Positions 13,201-27,790 of a DNA stretch of 64,000 bases are shown here, in pieces. The notes under the pieces are model-generated. The model had not been told where the DNA came from, did not search any database, and saw nothing but the letters and a program-made list of their open reading frames with translations. Made by a program: the position numbers and the translations under genes. Source of the DNA: Utricularia gibba (taxonomy: Eukaryota > Streptophyta > Magnoliopsida > Lamiales > Lentibulariaceae); contig NEEC01000008.1 of NCBI GenBank assembly GCA_002189035.1, positions 2,046,001 through 2,110,000 of the forward strand. The letters are read 5' to 3'. Position 1 is the stretch's first letter, and each line of letters opens with the position of its first letter.

Positions 13201-14331
13201 AACTGAAATGGAGCAGGATGCATCAAGTGTAGGTGGCGAAGATAGCTTTCTGGAAACGGAGAATGTGGAATTACATGATTTTGAGGTAATGACTGCATTT
13301 TTTAGCCCATGTGTGATTTCTATTCATGAAAACGCCATAGATTGTGCTCTGGTGGTGAAACATTGGATCTGTGCAGAGTGTTACTTGTAGAGGTACTCAC
13401 CGAACTCCAGAGGCTGTTGCCACACAACCACTCGCTCAGAGCAATGGCCAGGATCCTAATATTGTAGTAGAAGATTCGGGGGTCCAGCGATTGAAATCTT
13501 GCTTTGAGCATTTGTATGAAGAGGTATTCCAATCTTGAAGCAAGCTTTTTGTTTCTTCCTGCACATCCCTTTGCTTCTTTCCTTGGGTAAAATTGAGTCT
13601 TATGCACCATATGACATTTCTTTTTTAGATAAGAAGTCATTGATCAGTTTCATTTCCTGTCTGTAGCTGGAGAGAATGAAAAACGAAAATGCAGATGAAA
13701 GTGTGGATCTTGATGCAGATAAGCCCGGTTCCACTGATCCAGAAACAGAACTCACGCTCACGCAACTGACCAGAGTGAGTTAGTTCTTTGGCTATCCTGT
13801 ATCAGAAAGATGAGATCTGATGTGCTGTGCTGACCTCTGTTATTGCTACGTATTTTGTAGGCAAATGAATTGCTCAGAAGTTCATTTCCTTTACCGGATG
13901 ACATTTCCATTGGTGGGAACTCATTAGAGAAGATCCTTTCATTCGAAATCGAGCTTATTGAAGCACTGAATGCGAAGAGCAGCCAGAACCTTCAACCGCA
14001 GAGGTAAATTTCCTGTTTTTTTCGTAGTGTACACGAGAGCCAGTGCTTTATTTGTTTTTGGAAACGCCGCAGAGATGAAGAAGGCATTGTCAAAAGCTTC
14101 AGAGACATCAATGAGCTGATCAAAGAATTTTTGCAACTCAAGTCACGGCATGCCTCCGTGGAGGCAGACCTGAGAGAGATGCACCAACGCTATTCCCAAC
14201 TGAGTCTCCGGCTTGCCGAGGTTGAAGGTGAGCGTCAGAAGCTTGAGATGACCCTGAAAACACTGCGAGCAACGAGGAAGATTGCAACATTAAAACGAGC
14301 ATCAACAGCTAGTAATGCCGGTCACCTTTAG
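7284..14331 (+). CDS. giant coiled-coil protein with N-terminal NT-C2 domain (At1g22060-like)
   Basis: Ten exons: 7284-7361, 7465-7665, 7765-7887, 8068-8105, 8177-8276, 8436-13285, 13377-13523, 13667-13774, 13861-14003, 14073-14331. All junctions are GT-AG and phases agree. The first five exons encode an NT-C2 (EEIG1/EHBP1-type) domain: KWKLEQTKTKVVFRLQFHA, GWDKLFISF, ILGETTINLADF, LTSKTGFREFEQQRELRER. Exon 6 is a 4.85-kb block of heptad-rich coiled coil with five tandem 63-residue repeats. The conceptual product is about 2,015 residues, close to the size I recall for Arabidopsis At1g22060. NT-C2 domains are thought to aid membrane association; the long coil suggests a tether or scaffold, but the function is not known. 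The frame breaks once at 9061-9065 (five G); one more G gives RGVTVVEVKIREL, which fits the family. A 98-bp intron (8974-9071) would also restore frame but removes conserved-looking sequence. Confidence 0.88.
10388..11332 (+). repeat. five tandem 189-bp repeats inside the coiled-coil exon
   Basis: Equivalent positions (start of the GAG/GAT/CAG codon before the LSLQL-like motif) fall at 10388, 10577, 10766, 10955 and 11144, a spacing of exactly 189 bp each time. Each unit encodes 63 residues, that is nine heptads, containing variants of LSLQLKHELLEKEKLAND and DKLLHLKESLEEKI. The period keeps heptad register, so the array extends one continuous coil. Confidence 0.93.
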
Positions 14332-15002
14332 CAAATACAGTGGAATAAGCCATTCTCCTGTTGATGTTGATCAGTGGGACGAGTTTTCTCCCCGCCCTCC
14401 ATCGTGTGACGAAATCTACAATCTACAAGTGACTACTAAAAGGAATTTGCCGACCCTTCGGGGTCTCAAAGGGGCATGTGATATAAGAACACTTGAATGG
14501 AAATGTGAAACAGATGGTTTTGAATACGGTAGAGAAGAAATTTCGAGCTTCTCATCGTTGTACATTCTGCAACATTTACTTGTGCCTGGGAAAATTTAAA
14601 GATCACAAGGGTCGTTGTGTTCCACCATGGGTGAAGAACTTAAACTGTACATAGAAATGCAATGAAGGTTTTTCCCAGTGTGAGTAGTCCCTGTGAGGAG
14701 GTAAAACACAATCAAACATGACAACACGGAGTACAGTGTTAAGTGCCACAGTTCAACTGTTCCATGTGAGATATCAACCAGACATTCATCTTTCTCTTGT
14801 ATATACTTCCCAGAAACAGATAAAAGAAATCCTTCATCAACCACAAGACCCAGACAACGAAATGGACAGCAACCAGGCCCACAATCGCGGGAAAACATAA
14901 AACTATAAAAGCTTGGTGCTGTTAATGCAACTGCAATCAACAGAGTGGCACTTCATATGCAAGAAAAAATGTTGTGATGACGCTGTGTAGGTAGACGGAT
15001 AT
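14332..15002. other. convergent 3' flanks of the coiled-coil and MUB genes
   Basis: Two genes converge here. The sequence looks like 3' UTR on both sides. Open frames at 14315-14599 (+) and 14596-14940 (-) have no recognisable domain and start inside or against transcribed flanks, so they are not called. Confidence 0.55.
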
Positions 15003-15988
15003 TCACAAGATGGTGCATAAGCATCCTCCGTTCTTCTGAGGACCATCCTTTGACTTATCTGAATATACACAAACATCAAAATTGAACTTCACCCAGAAAC
15101 TAAAAAAGAATGCAGCATCAGAAACTTGCCATTTTTTTCTGGAATGGGAAGTCGGACAACAACATGCATTGTTATGACACCACTAGGCACTTCACTCAGA
15201 GGAAGTCGAGATTCAGCAAGCGTTTTGTTGTTCTCCAGTATTCTTCCAGCATTGATGAGTTTAATATCATTTATGGATTTGGGTGCATTCTCTACACCTG
15301 CAATACCAATTCTGTAAGATCATTACGTAGCAGAAAATGAACCAATAGATGTCGAAGCCACATATGAGGAGTTGTCCATCTATCACACACATAACAATCA
15401 AGCCTCACCAGACCTTTATTACATAGTATGAACGGCATAAATAAATGGAAGCATCATTTAATCTGAAAAAATATTCAAAACTTCTTACGGCATCACTTCC
15501 AGAACTCGGTTTTGCCTCTCACAAGAAAAGAAAATACCTCTAATTCAAACAAGGTAGAGATGCAAAATACATGGATGAAGTCTTTTAGTTTCGTGTAAAG
15601 GATTGACCAAAATATGTCTTCTGATTTCCACATGTACGGTAGAACATCATGTATAAACAAAGCATGACCAGAAACAAAAACTATAAAGAGGTACTACTTT
15701 GTGAAGGGATAAATTTATTCATCAAACGACATACAGTAAAACTGCAACTGCATAAGCCCCTAATGAAACATGAGGTACAAAATCCAGCAACTTGTATGTT
15801 ATGAAAACTGTAACATGAATGAACAACTGAAAAAAGACCACACACAAGGATGCACAACCTTTTGGCCATTGTGCAATAATCTTTTCCTTGAGAGATGTCA
15901 CAGTTTCAGAAGAATGGTACTTGCTAGGTCCAATGTCACTACCATCAGCAAGCCTGAATTTGAGTTGAACCAATTCATCCGTAGCCAT
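15003..15988 (-). CDS. MUB: membrane-anchored ubiquitin-fold protein
   Basis: Three coding exons on the minus strand: 15988-15859, 15297-15130, 15058-15003. They sum to 354 bp and 117 residues, the usual MUB length. Exon 1 carries LKFRLADGSDIGPSKY and TSLKEKIIAQWPK; exon 2 carries the rest of the ubiquitin-like fold (INDIKLINAGRILENNKTL, GVITMHVVVRLPIPEKN); exon 3 ends CLCTIL, a CaaX box with Leu last, which favours geranylgeranylation, with an upstream Cys that can be palmitoylated. MUBs sit at the plasma membrane and recruit group VI E2 ubiquitin-conjugating enzymes. The intron between exons 2 and 3 uses a GC donor (G|GCAAGT) rather than GT. The ATG at 15988 was preferred over an upstream in-frame Met because it matches the family start. 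The ~560-bp intron 1 spans 15298-15858. Confidence 0.93.
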
Positions 15989-17015
15989 AGAATAAACAGG
16001 ACGTTGGATCCTTACACCACAATAAAAACCAATAAAAACACCACGAGACGAAAACCCCAAGATGCCAATGTTGCCTAAAGCAGATTACCTCAAGGTAGCA
16101 GCAATCTTATATACAAAGATTCGAGATCAGAACAAAGACACAGCATGAATATTTCCAATAAACCACAAACACAAAAAAAGGGAACCTTTAGATCGACACG
16201 TGTAACACTTTACGACCGCCAAACACTCTGACGGAACCCAGATCAAAGCTGAAAAGTTTCTTGCAACCGCTTGTTTTTTGTGAGAGCGTGAATCAGAAGG
16301 CTCGAACGAGCGAACACAATAGGGTGAGAATAAGGTTGTGGGTGACGACAACAGCGCAACTTGTGAGAAGATTCAGAAGACGTCTTCTAGATGTTCGATA
16401 ACTGGCAAAGGAGAGTAATAAACGAATACCGGAGATGCGAGAAGATTAACCCAAATATCCCGTCGCAAGTGTGATTCTTTTACCAAATAATCCATATGGG
16501 GAACACTTGCTGATGATTCGGATTCCGATTAGTTTCACTTCCATGCCATTTTACAGCTCGACAACTCTGGCGCCGTCGCAGGCCGGAGCTACGCAAATTT
16601 GACCACGAAATATCAACTCCGACCCCTCTCCCTATTTCACCGATTCCCAATCTGATTACTACAAATATTTATTTATTGGAAAAATATTAAAATCAGTAAT
16701 TTTCAAGGTTTTTTTTTTCTTTTTGAAGTTCAACGTGACCGTTATGAAAAATAGTGTGGGCCCAATTATAGTGTAAAATGTAAAAACATGGCCCACGTAC
16801 GAGACATTTGAGACGGGAACGTCGAGGCGGCGAAATGAGTTTCGTTGTCCCGCCCAAACCCGCCCCTATATTTCCCTCGTTTTCCAGATTCCGGTTTCGC
16901 AGTCGTGAATTTCTCTAACGGCGGCGAACCCTAGGGCGAACGTGAGTTGCTAATCGCTGTAAATAGTGCTTATTTTTTCGCCTCTTTTGACATGTTGTCT
17001 CCTTATGGATTTTAG
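15989..17015. other. divergent 5' regions of MUB (left) and HMGB (right)
   Basis: The MUB leader probably extends to about 16450. From about 16840 the HMGB leader begins, with an AACCCTAG telo-box-like motif near 16927-16934 and an intron acceptor (TTTTAG) directly before the HMGB ATG at 17016. No other gene is seen. Confidence 0.5.
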
Positions 17016-18466
17016 ATGAAAGGCGGAAAATCGAAGACTGAGTCGAAGAAGGCGGAAAGCAGGTGAGAGATGAGATGGATTTTATTTGTCGTGTTTGGTG
17101 CCTTTTTCCCCAAAGAGTGAACTGTCTATTTTTTTATCTCTCTATTCGTATTTCTGTTTGCACGGTTTCGCGGCTTTCATTTATTTACGGATGTTGATTA
17201 TGCTTGATTTGTCTTGTTGTTAGTTTTTTTATGCGCTTTTGCTGCCTTATTTGATAAATTTAAGGGAAGTTGTTGATAAATTGTTTGGTTCGATTAGAGG
17301 CAACGCTCGGTGTCTTTCACTCCCTCGTCGATATATTTTTGTGCAGTTTTCGGCTTCCGCAGATTTTATTGCAGCCTGTTTAGCTGATTTGAATGACGCT
17401 TTGTCGTCTTGCTTGTTTGCTTGAGTATGCTTTGTAAAGACGTTGTTTGTTTTGGTTGTGGATTTGCCTTTGTTTAGAAAAAAATATCCAGTCTTAAAAT
17501 GTTTGTAATAAATTGCATGCTATCTATTGTCAGGTTAGCTATCAAAAAGAAAACTAAGAAAGAGAAGAGGGCAGAAAAGGATCCCAACAAGCCTAAAAGG
17601 CCGCCAAGTGCTTTTTTTGTTTTCATGTGAGCCAGTTCTCCTGTACTCTATCCTACAAAACTTCTTTTCTTGTTGGTTCAAGAAACTCATTGACATTTTT
17701 TGCGTTTCTTTCAGGGAGGACTTCAGGAAACAGTACAAAGAAAAACATCCCGACAATAAATCTGTTGCTGCTGTGAGTTCACTTTTTTTTCATGCTGGAT
17801 TTCAAGATAACTAAGTTCCATTGGGAACCCAATATGAAGGGATAGCCCCTTGCACCAGTTTTGTAGAGATATTTCCCTTTTGTGTATTCGAAAGCTGAAT
17901 TCATATCTAGATTTCTTTCTTCATGTTAGCACAAGATTAAGCTGGCCTTAGATTATGGTTTCTGAATGTAGGTTGGTAAAGCTAGTGGTGAGAAGTGGAA
18001 ATCTATGAGTGATGAGGTAAAGTTAAGGCTTGTATACAATGCAACCCATCATCACTCCCTTTGTGTTTGTTCTCACTGCTATGAGCTTAAACAATAGGAG
18101 AAAGCCCCTTTTGTTGAAATTGCGGAAAAGAGGAAGGAAGAATATGAGCGCAAAATGCAGGCATACAACAAAAAATTGGTGAGCACTTGCACACATGCAA
18201 CATCACTTGCTGAAAATCATTGTCATAGGAATTAAGCCATACATGTTTTCTTGCCTCCATTTGCAACCATAGGCCGGAGGTGGTGACGATGAATCTGACA
18301 AATCAAAGTCAGAGGTGAATGATGAAGATGACGAGGAAGGGGATGCTGAGGTAAGTGTTTAGGCTTTCCTTCTTAGCTTGCTTTCTTCAAAGCTTCAAAT
18401 CAGTGTATAGGATCACTGTGTGTCTTCCTCGCCTTCATTCAGGAAGAAGCCGAAGATGATGACTGA
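17016..18466 (+). CDS. HMGB: HMGB-type chromatin protein
   Basis: Seven coding exons: 17016-17062, 17534-17626, 17715-17772, 17972-18016, 18098-18178, 18273-18350, 18443-18466, giving 141 residues. The order is a basic N-terminus (MKGGKSKTESKKAESR, AIKKKTKKEKRAEK), a single HMG box starting DPNKPKRPPSAFFVFMEDFR and running through GEKWKSMSDEEKAPF and KRKEEYERKMQAYNKKL, then an acidic tail rich in Asp and Glu ending EDDD. Length and layout match plant HMGB1/2/3 proteins, which bend DNA and aid chromatin and transcription-factor assembly in the nucleus. The ATG sits directly after an AG acceptor, so a 5' UTR intron is likely. Every junction is GT-AG and the frame is clean. Confidence 0.95.
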
Positions 18467-18891
18467 TCCATTCGGACAAGGAGAAGCATCTGCGTGTCTT
18501 CATGTTTTGTGTACTTTACAGACACTGACCCCCCTACTGTGATCCAAGGCTTCATTTACTAGATTAAGGTTACTGATGTATCCAGATCCCTAATTTTTCA
18601 GTATGCTGTCTCTAAGGCTAATTTCTATGTAATGTGACAAAAAGAGGAATGATTAGTGATATCCTATTTTAAGGCATCATTTTTAATTATGAAGCCAGGA
18701 GACGGAGGATAGTGACATGATAGATGTTTGTGCTTTTTTTGTTAATATTAAAAGATCATGGGGTGAAATTATAATGAGGATGAATACAGGGTTAAATTTT
18801 CATAGGTTAAGTTAGGGGCGGCCTTGAGCCTCCGCTTTTTTTTTTATATTCTGGAGTCCGGGGGTCCAGGCCCAATTAGAAAGACTGACCA

Positions 18892-18910
18892 CGTGGCGTG
18901 TGAACATTGG
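18892..18910 (-). promoter_or_regulatory. ER stress element (ERSE) upstream of the canopy-like ER gene
   Basis: The plus strand reads CGTGG, nine bases, ATTGG, which is the exact reverse of CCAAT-N9-CCACG. It lies 125 bp upstream of the ATG of an ER-resident protein gene. In plants this element is bound by NF-Y with bZIP28/bZIP60 during the unfolded protein response. The match is seen; use is inferred. Confidence 0.6.
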
Positions 18911-19034
18911 GCAGTACACTTCATCGTCTTGTTGTGGAGGCCTTCGTTTTTGGTATGTGGCATGATGCTTCAGATCGTGTAGAGTTCAAATTCCCCGCGC
19001 TGTACATACTAGACTTTTGCGGTTGGGTTCATCA

Positions 19035-20386
19035 ATGGCGGAATGTAACATTAGAACGATGTTGTCGGTGATCCTCGCGGTTTTCGCAGTCGCGGTTCGT
19101 GGTATTGACGATAAGTGCGCAGCCTGCAATGCGATTGCTGTGAGTAATATTTGATTTTGGTCTCTTGATGCTCTATTTTGTTTCGAAATTTTCAGTCCGG
19201 TGGCAGAGCATATTTGCTTAAGTTCTGGCGTTTTTCCAGGAAGAGCTACAACTTGGGCTCCTGAAAGTAAGAGATCGCGCTTCTCGTTAACTCTTGGTTT
19301 TTTTTTCCTACTTTTTTTTGCCGATGATTAATGGGATTGATTTAACATTACATGGGCGTGCTTTGTATGCCATGGGGCAGGTTTTCCAATGTCGGATATT
19401 TTTCTATTAAGAATTGAATACATTACATTGGCGTTTTGTTTAGGAAAGACCTAGAAATCATTTAGACATGAGACACCGTCTGGATTCTAAAGGTCAGCGT
19501 CAGGGGAAGCTGATTGACTACAGGTACCTGATCATAAACTCTGTTGCTGTATGTATACCCCTTGGGAAGATGCTTTGCATTTGTTCCTGATTATCGATGT
19601 TTACTTGTAATTTTTTTGACAGAGTCAGTGAGTTGAGAGTTGTTGAACTCCTTGATGGACTATGTGAAAAGATGCAAGATTATACCCTTGAAAAGGCATC
19701 TTCCTTAGCTCTTAAATTTGTCACAATCTGTCAGTTTGGTCAGCTTACGCTTATGAATATAAGCCCTCTACATCTGTAGGTGGATTCGGGCAGTGAAATA
19801 TGGATTAAAGTGAACAACTGGGACCAGCTTGAGCTTACTACCAGTTCTGTCCTTGCCCTCTTTTATGTCACATATTATCTTCTGAATGAAATATCGAATA
19901 ATTGGTTGTAGGTAAGCAAGAAGCCCGTGCACATGCAAAATACATTTCAACTTTTTGTGGAAGGTAATGAATAACTCCCGGAACATGCGCCCTGTGAAGC
20001 GTTTTGGAGATTGTTTAATTTATATAATCGGCCGATGCTCACTCTGTTTAGGTTACTGGAGGAAACTGAAGATGAGGTGAATCTTAACCACGAAATATCT
20101 CGATGATATACATTTACCACCAGATTTTAACTCCTCCGACGTCCATTTGCTAAAGCAGCTTACAGAATCAATAAAGAACGGTTCTTTTAAAGCGGGGCAA
20201 GTAAGTAAGGTCCTTTGCCAAGACCTTACTAGATATTGCCGGCAGACGAGGTAATCAATCAATTTTCTGCAGTTTCTTGAGATACTTCTTTTCCAGACGA
20301 ATGTAAATTGTAATGTACTTCTCCTGCACAGCGGCAGAGGGGCGGAAATGGAAGATGAAGAAGATACAAGCAACGATGAACTTTGA
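19035..20386 (+). CDS. ER-resident canopy/MSAP-like (DUF3456) protein
   Basis: Nine exons fit phase: 19035-19139, 19240-19266, 19444-19523, 19623-19695, 19780-19843, 19912-19963, 20052-20076, 20159-20250, 20332-20386, for about 190 residues. A signal peptide (MLSVILAVFAVAVRG) is followed by DDKCAACNAIAEELQ, a conserved MRHRLDSKGQRQGK stretch, VVELLDGLCEKMQDYTLEK, GRLLEETEDE and VSKVLCQDLTRYC, with the Cys pattern of the saposin-like canopy family. The C-terminus is NDEL, an HDEL/KDEL-type ER retention signal. Animal canopy proteins assist folding of membrane receptors; plant members are little studied. Intron 4 appears to use a GC donor (AAG|GCATCT). The exon 5 end at 19843 is the least certain boundary. 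Introns are very short, for example 82 bp at 20077-20158. An exact ERSE lies upstream, fitting induction by ER stress. Confidence 0.82.
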
Positions 20387-21079
20387 ATGATAATTTTCCG
20401 TAACTCCATGTTCTTGTTTCAATTAATTTTACACATCCATGAGATGTTTTTCATCAGGCTGTAATGGATTAATTTGACAGCGAATTCTACAATTTTAGTA
20501 CTAGTAGTAAGCTTGATATCCCACCACTTTTCAAATGTTTTTTTTCTCTTGTAGAGTGTAGTCGGTCATGTAATGGTAAAAGTAGGCCCTCATACAAATA
20601 CGTACGAAGTATTTTCCGCCTCTTCTCTCCGGTGCTGGGTTCCTTTGTCCGAATTTTCCCTTTCTGAATTGAATTCGCATTGCTTGATTCCCTCTATCCA
20701 CAATTTTCCAACTAATTCACTATTAACGCAGAATATTCTTTGGCTGAGGCCGGTGGACTCCCTTTGCCATGCAACTCACGTGGCTTTTATAGGTCGTTTG
20801 CTTTGCTCCCTGATGATGAGGAGCACTTCTTTGGTGGAGTTTTCTCTGTCTTGTTTTCATTGGTTACTTGTAGTCGACTCCATTCTCTCAAAGCCGAATC
20901 AAATTCTTTTTGGGAGGTTTAGTCTTCTTCTCCCTTTCTGTCCCATCCGTAGGAAATCTTCTTTATTACAATGAATAGTCAATAAAGCTTGAAGTCGGTA
21001 GGGGAAGGTTGGCGGTGTACTTCCTCAACCCTGGGTGAAAAACCATTGGTAGTTTGGCTTGAAGTTCCAAACGTTGAGA
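20387..21079. other. spacer before the glutamate receptor-like gene
   Basis: Contains the 3' UTR of the canopy gene and the promoter and leader of the GLR gene. The open frame 20573-20974 has no recognisable domain and lies where the GLR leader is expected; not called. Confidence 0.5.
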
Positions 21080-24005
<2,926 letters not shown>

Positions 24006-24404
24006 TGAAAGAAGCAGCAGGTTCCTCAACTTAATTCTAATCAGCCTGTACATATGAAATGATTAAGAGAGGCATTGCCGTTGCATTCAGTTTGCTCTCA
24101 ACTTCTTCTTGTTACTACAAACAGGGGAACAGATCAGCTGAACCGGTCAACAATAACTCCACAGAAGACGAAGCGAATCACTCTTTCCCCAACTAACTAA
24201 CTACCTTTCTGCCGGGAAAGCAGTTCAGATTCAAGAATTCAGAGCCTTCACACAATCTGGACAGGTCTGGAAATAGCATGAGACAGAAGCATATATATGG
24301 ATTCTGTCTAAGAGTTCACAACAAGATAAAGAGGCCAGCATCACAAAATTTTTGATTAAGACACGAAATAAGATGAAGTTTTCATCATTATCGTGGGGGG
24401 GTTG
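24006..24404. other. convergent 3' flanks of GLR and invertase
   Basis: About 400 bp between two genes that end facing each other. Sequence looks like 3' UTR; nothing else is seen. Confidence 0.6.
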
Positions 24405-26497
24405 TCAACACATCCAGGAAGCTGAACGTTTGATCTGCGGCTTCATTTGTTTGTCTTCTTCGAGAGAAATCATTCCCAAGTGAGATGGATCTTCAAGCAT
24501 CATCTTCGACACCAAGTAACCAGCGATGGACCATGTCTGGTTCTTCCGGGCCTGTTTCCCCATGTACCTTCCCAGCTTCCCGTCGTAGTACTCAGGCCAG
24601 TGATCCTGCATCAGCCGCATCTCTGCTTGCTCTATGGCCCGCCGTGCTAGCTGTGGCCTCCCGCACTTGATGCATGCCGCAGTCAGTAGCCATAGAAGAA
24701 CTGTAAATTGGCAACAGGTTTGAAAACTTGGTTCACTGATGAGTGATGTATATAAAGGATATGGAGGTGTCTTACCTGGCCAAGAGCCCCCATTGTGGTA
24801 GCTCCAGGCGGTGTTCTTGGGATCACAGCCGGTGATAATCCTCCACTCGTGGCTTTCCATGGCTGGATAACAGATCTTCAAGGGCATTTCTCCAACGAGT
24901 TCATCCCATCGTGACTCTATGAGATCCATTATAGCCCAGCCTTGCTCTGGAGTAGCGAGGGAGGAAAGAATGGCAACGCAGTTGCCAAGGCAGAACCACC
25001 GGAAATCCATTCGGGCAGGGCTGACGTTTCCAATGAAATAGCCGCCATGTTTAGGCATGAAATCAAATACCCAGTCAGGGAGTGAATCCGGCATGACGTT
25101 GAACTTGTTCACTGCAGTGTGAGAGTATTCCTCTGTCTTGTATCTATAGATATCATTTAGCTGCTTTATGTCAAGCCAAAAGTAGTTTCTCATGTGGAAG
25201 CTCAAGGCATGGAGCCGTTTCACGATCTGATCTATACATTCTTTACCCTCCTCATCTTGCTTCAGCAGCAGGAGAGCGCACCTTAATGCCATGAAGAACA
25301 GCGCCTGGATCTCTATAGGGTAACCATAAATTCCCTGCAATGCCAGAAATCATATGGCTCATCAATCCAAAAAGGTCTTTCTTATGGTGGTATGTGCATT
25401 TTTCCATTCGCAAGAGGCTTGTTGATCATTGAAAAAAAAAAAAAAAATAGAGACAGGTAAGGAAAGGTAAGAACCATTCTACGATCAACCATGCAGCATC
25501 CGTCTGCACACAAGAGGGTGGGAAAAGTGTCAAAGCCTTCGGAAAGACAGAGAGTGAGGATGAGTCGGATGCCCCTCTGGCATTCGGCTCTCTCCGCCAG
25601 AGAAGTATCACCAGTGGACTTTGTATACGCTCTAAGAATAATGATCCACCAGAATCCAGAGTCCACAGGGGCAACCCTGCCAATGGCAGATTCACCAAAA
25701 TCTGCTATCAAGGTTTCATTGTTCCTGACTGGGTCATGAAGCACCTTGAAACTTGCTGGCATCACCCCTGCACCTAATGTGAAGTTATCCACCTTCTTCT
25801 CCCATGATTGGAGGCGCAAAGTTTTCAGGAGAAAGTTCTTTACGATTTCTGGTTCACCATTCATCAAGAAAGCTAGAGCACTTGGCACAAAATCCCGGAC
25901 AAAGACCTGATAATTATACACAACTAGCAGCAGAGCTTAATATTCATCTATCACATGTTCCTCCTCAAATTCAGCAGATCAAAAGATTCTCACCCTCGAT
26001 AATACCAAAACATAGATTGAAAGAGCTGGATCAAACTTTCATCATTCATTCTTTCAGAGTTATTAGCAAAACAGAGACTTTGTTACCTGATCATAGTTTA
26101 GTTCTTCGGTGGAATGATCCAGAGCAGCAATTGTGCCCACAGGCTGTCCACGGAAGTTAACAATTGATTTTCTCAAGGCTGCCCAAGCATCAGCCACAAC
26201 TACATGTGTTTCCACGCAAGGCTGATAAGATCTGGGAGTGCTAAAAGCAGAATGAATGCTCCCCATAGTTTCAAACACACGGGATGAGTTATCCGTGTTT
26301 CGATAGAATTGGCGGGGTGATGAAATGGAAAGCTCACTAAAAGATCTTTCATCAAATGATCTTTTCCTCTCTATGTTAAGAGGCCTTGGCTTTTCCAGCA
26401 GTCTCACCAAATCTGAATCATCAAATTCAAAAATAGATGGACTGGGCTCATTGCTTTTGGTGCCTCCATTTCCAGAAACTCCATGCGTCGGAGACAT
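24405..26497 (-). CDS. CINV: alkaline/neutral invertase (GH100)
   Basis: Four coding exons on the minus strand: 26497-26087, 25906-25475, 25334-24776, 24700-24405, giving 565 residues. The N-terminus lacks a transit or signal peptide ([14 protein letters not shown]) and carries a Ser-rich segment ([19 protein letters not shown]) typical of the cytosolic beta group, close to the 551-residue Arabidopsis CINV1. The GH100 core is complete: [38 protein letters not shown] (containing the catalytic Asp), [87 protein letters not shown]. It hydrolyses sucrose to glucose and fructose irreversibly in the cytosol. Exon 2 ends at a GTTCTT donor. The frame is clean. Long transcript-like sequence upstream (26500-27150) suggests a 5' UTR intron. 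Confidence 0.95.
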
Positions 26498-27790
26498 CTT
26501 CCAAGATTGCTTCTTTCGGTGATCCTGGTGAATCTGCAGGATATCTAAGTCAAGAGATCTTTCTAGGTAGTCCTAAAACACCAAAGTCAACCACAGTGCG
26601 CTGAGAAGAGAAAATGTATCACCAGAAATGCAATCTCATCTTAAAGAAAGCACTAATACTCTGCAGAATCAAACAGCAAGCATCACAGATCACACTTCAT
26701 CCAAGGAACTTAAACAATCAAACTGGGATAGGCATTAATCAGACAGGTGCAACTAAAGCATTGAAACTGCGCTTCTCTCAGTAGATCGGCGGCAGCCATT
26801 GACATTGTAGACAAAAATAAAACAAAAAGATTTTTCTAGAAACAATTCGGAAAGTAAGCGATCCAATTATCTCTTCATATAGCCTAGCCAAACTACACTT
26901 CCAGACTACCCAGTATAGAACTGAATCTCATCAAAGAAGACACAAAAAGAGAAAAAAAAACATAAATCCACAATTCCTGAAGCATCACAACAACAGCAAC
27001 AGCAAAACAATCGGAAAAAGATTCAGCATGAATAAAATTCAGGGAATGTGAAAACTATATCTTAATAAAAGTTATTATGAAGATATAAGACAACCAGAAA
27101 GCGGCGATAGTACACGGGGAGTAAGAAAGGGACCGGCCGGGCCGGTAAGGGCACCGATGCGTCGGAATGTGTCGAAGTTCGCTGGATAACCTCTGCGCTT
27201 ATCTACTTGCCTACTCTTTTACCAAATGGACAAAAGATTCCAACGCAACTAGGAAAACAATGTTATTTTTAATATTATCAATATGATTAAAAATTAATAT
27301 ATTCCATTTTAAATATATAAATAAATAGGAAAATAAATTCCATCTATTTTTAAAACATTTTACCCACAAACCTACTATAATTCATTAGGGGCAAGATTTG
27401 CACATTGCTGATAATTCCAAATAAAATTTCAAAATTCTTTTATGACGTTGAAATTAAAAAAATGAAGAATATTTTCAAGTAGCTTTCGAATTTTGAATAC
27501 TAAATATCATTTCTTTTCAAATAGAAAAAGGGATTTATTAGGAGAAAGTCCATTTTTCCTAACTTTGAGAAAATTGTCAGTCAACACATTCTTTTCTGGG
27601 AATTAGGTAGGCTGTATTTTCCTGAATTGGTCAATAAAGGGACCCATTAATTATTTAGTTTCCTATTTTAAAAAATTCCAAGAAAAACAAAATTAATTTT
27701 TTTTTAAAAAAGCACGTGCTTTATTGATGAAGGCGAAACGCCTACAAACAAAATGTAAGATGAGGAGGATGTTGTAGTGATTTGAGGATT
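26498..27790. other. invertase leader, then AT-rich spacer
   Basis: 26500-27150 looks like the leader and leader intron of the invertase gene on the minus strand. 27240-27700 is AT-rich spacer, followed by the 3' UTR of the tubulin gene. No further gene seen. Confidence 0.5.

Noticed and set aside
18871-18896. Forward CCAAT...CCACG upstream of the canopy gene as a second ERSE
   Set aside because: The spacing is 12 bases, not 9; only the overlapping reverse match has exact spacing.
20077-20158. Apparent frameshift in the canopy gene after EETEDE
   Set aside because: An 82-bp GT-AG intron joins GAG to CTTACAGAATC in phase and gives the expected EETEDELTESIKNGS, so no error is needed.
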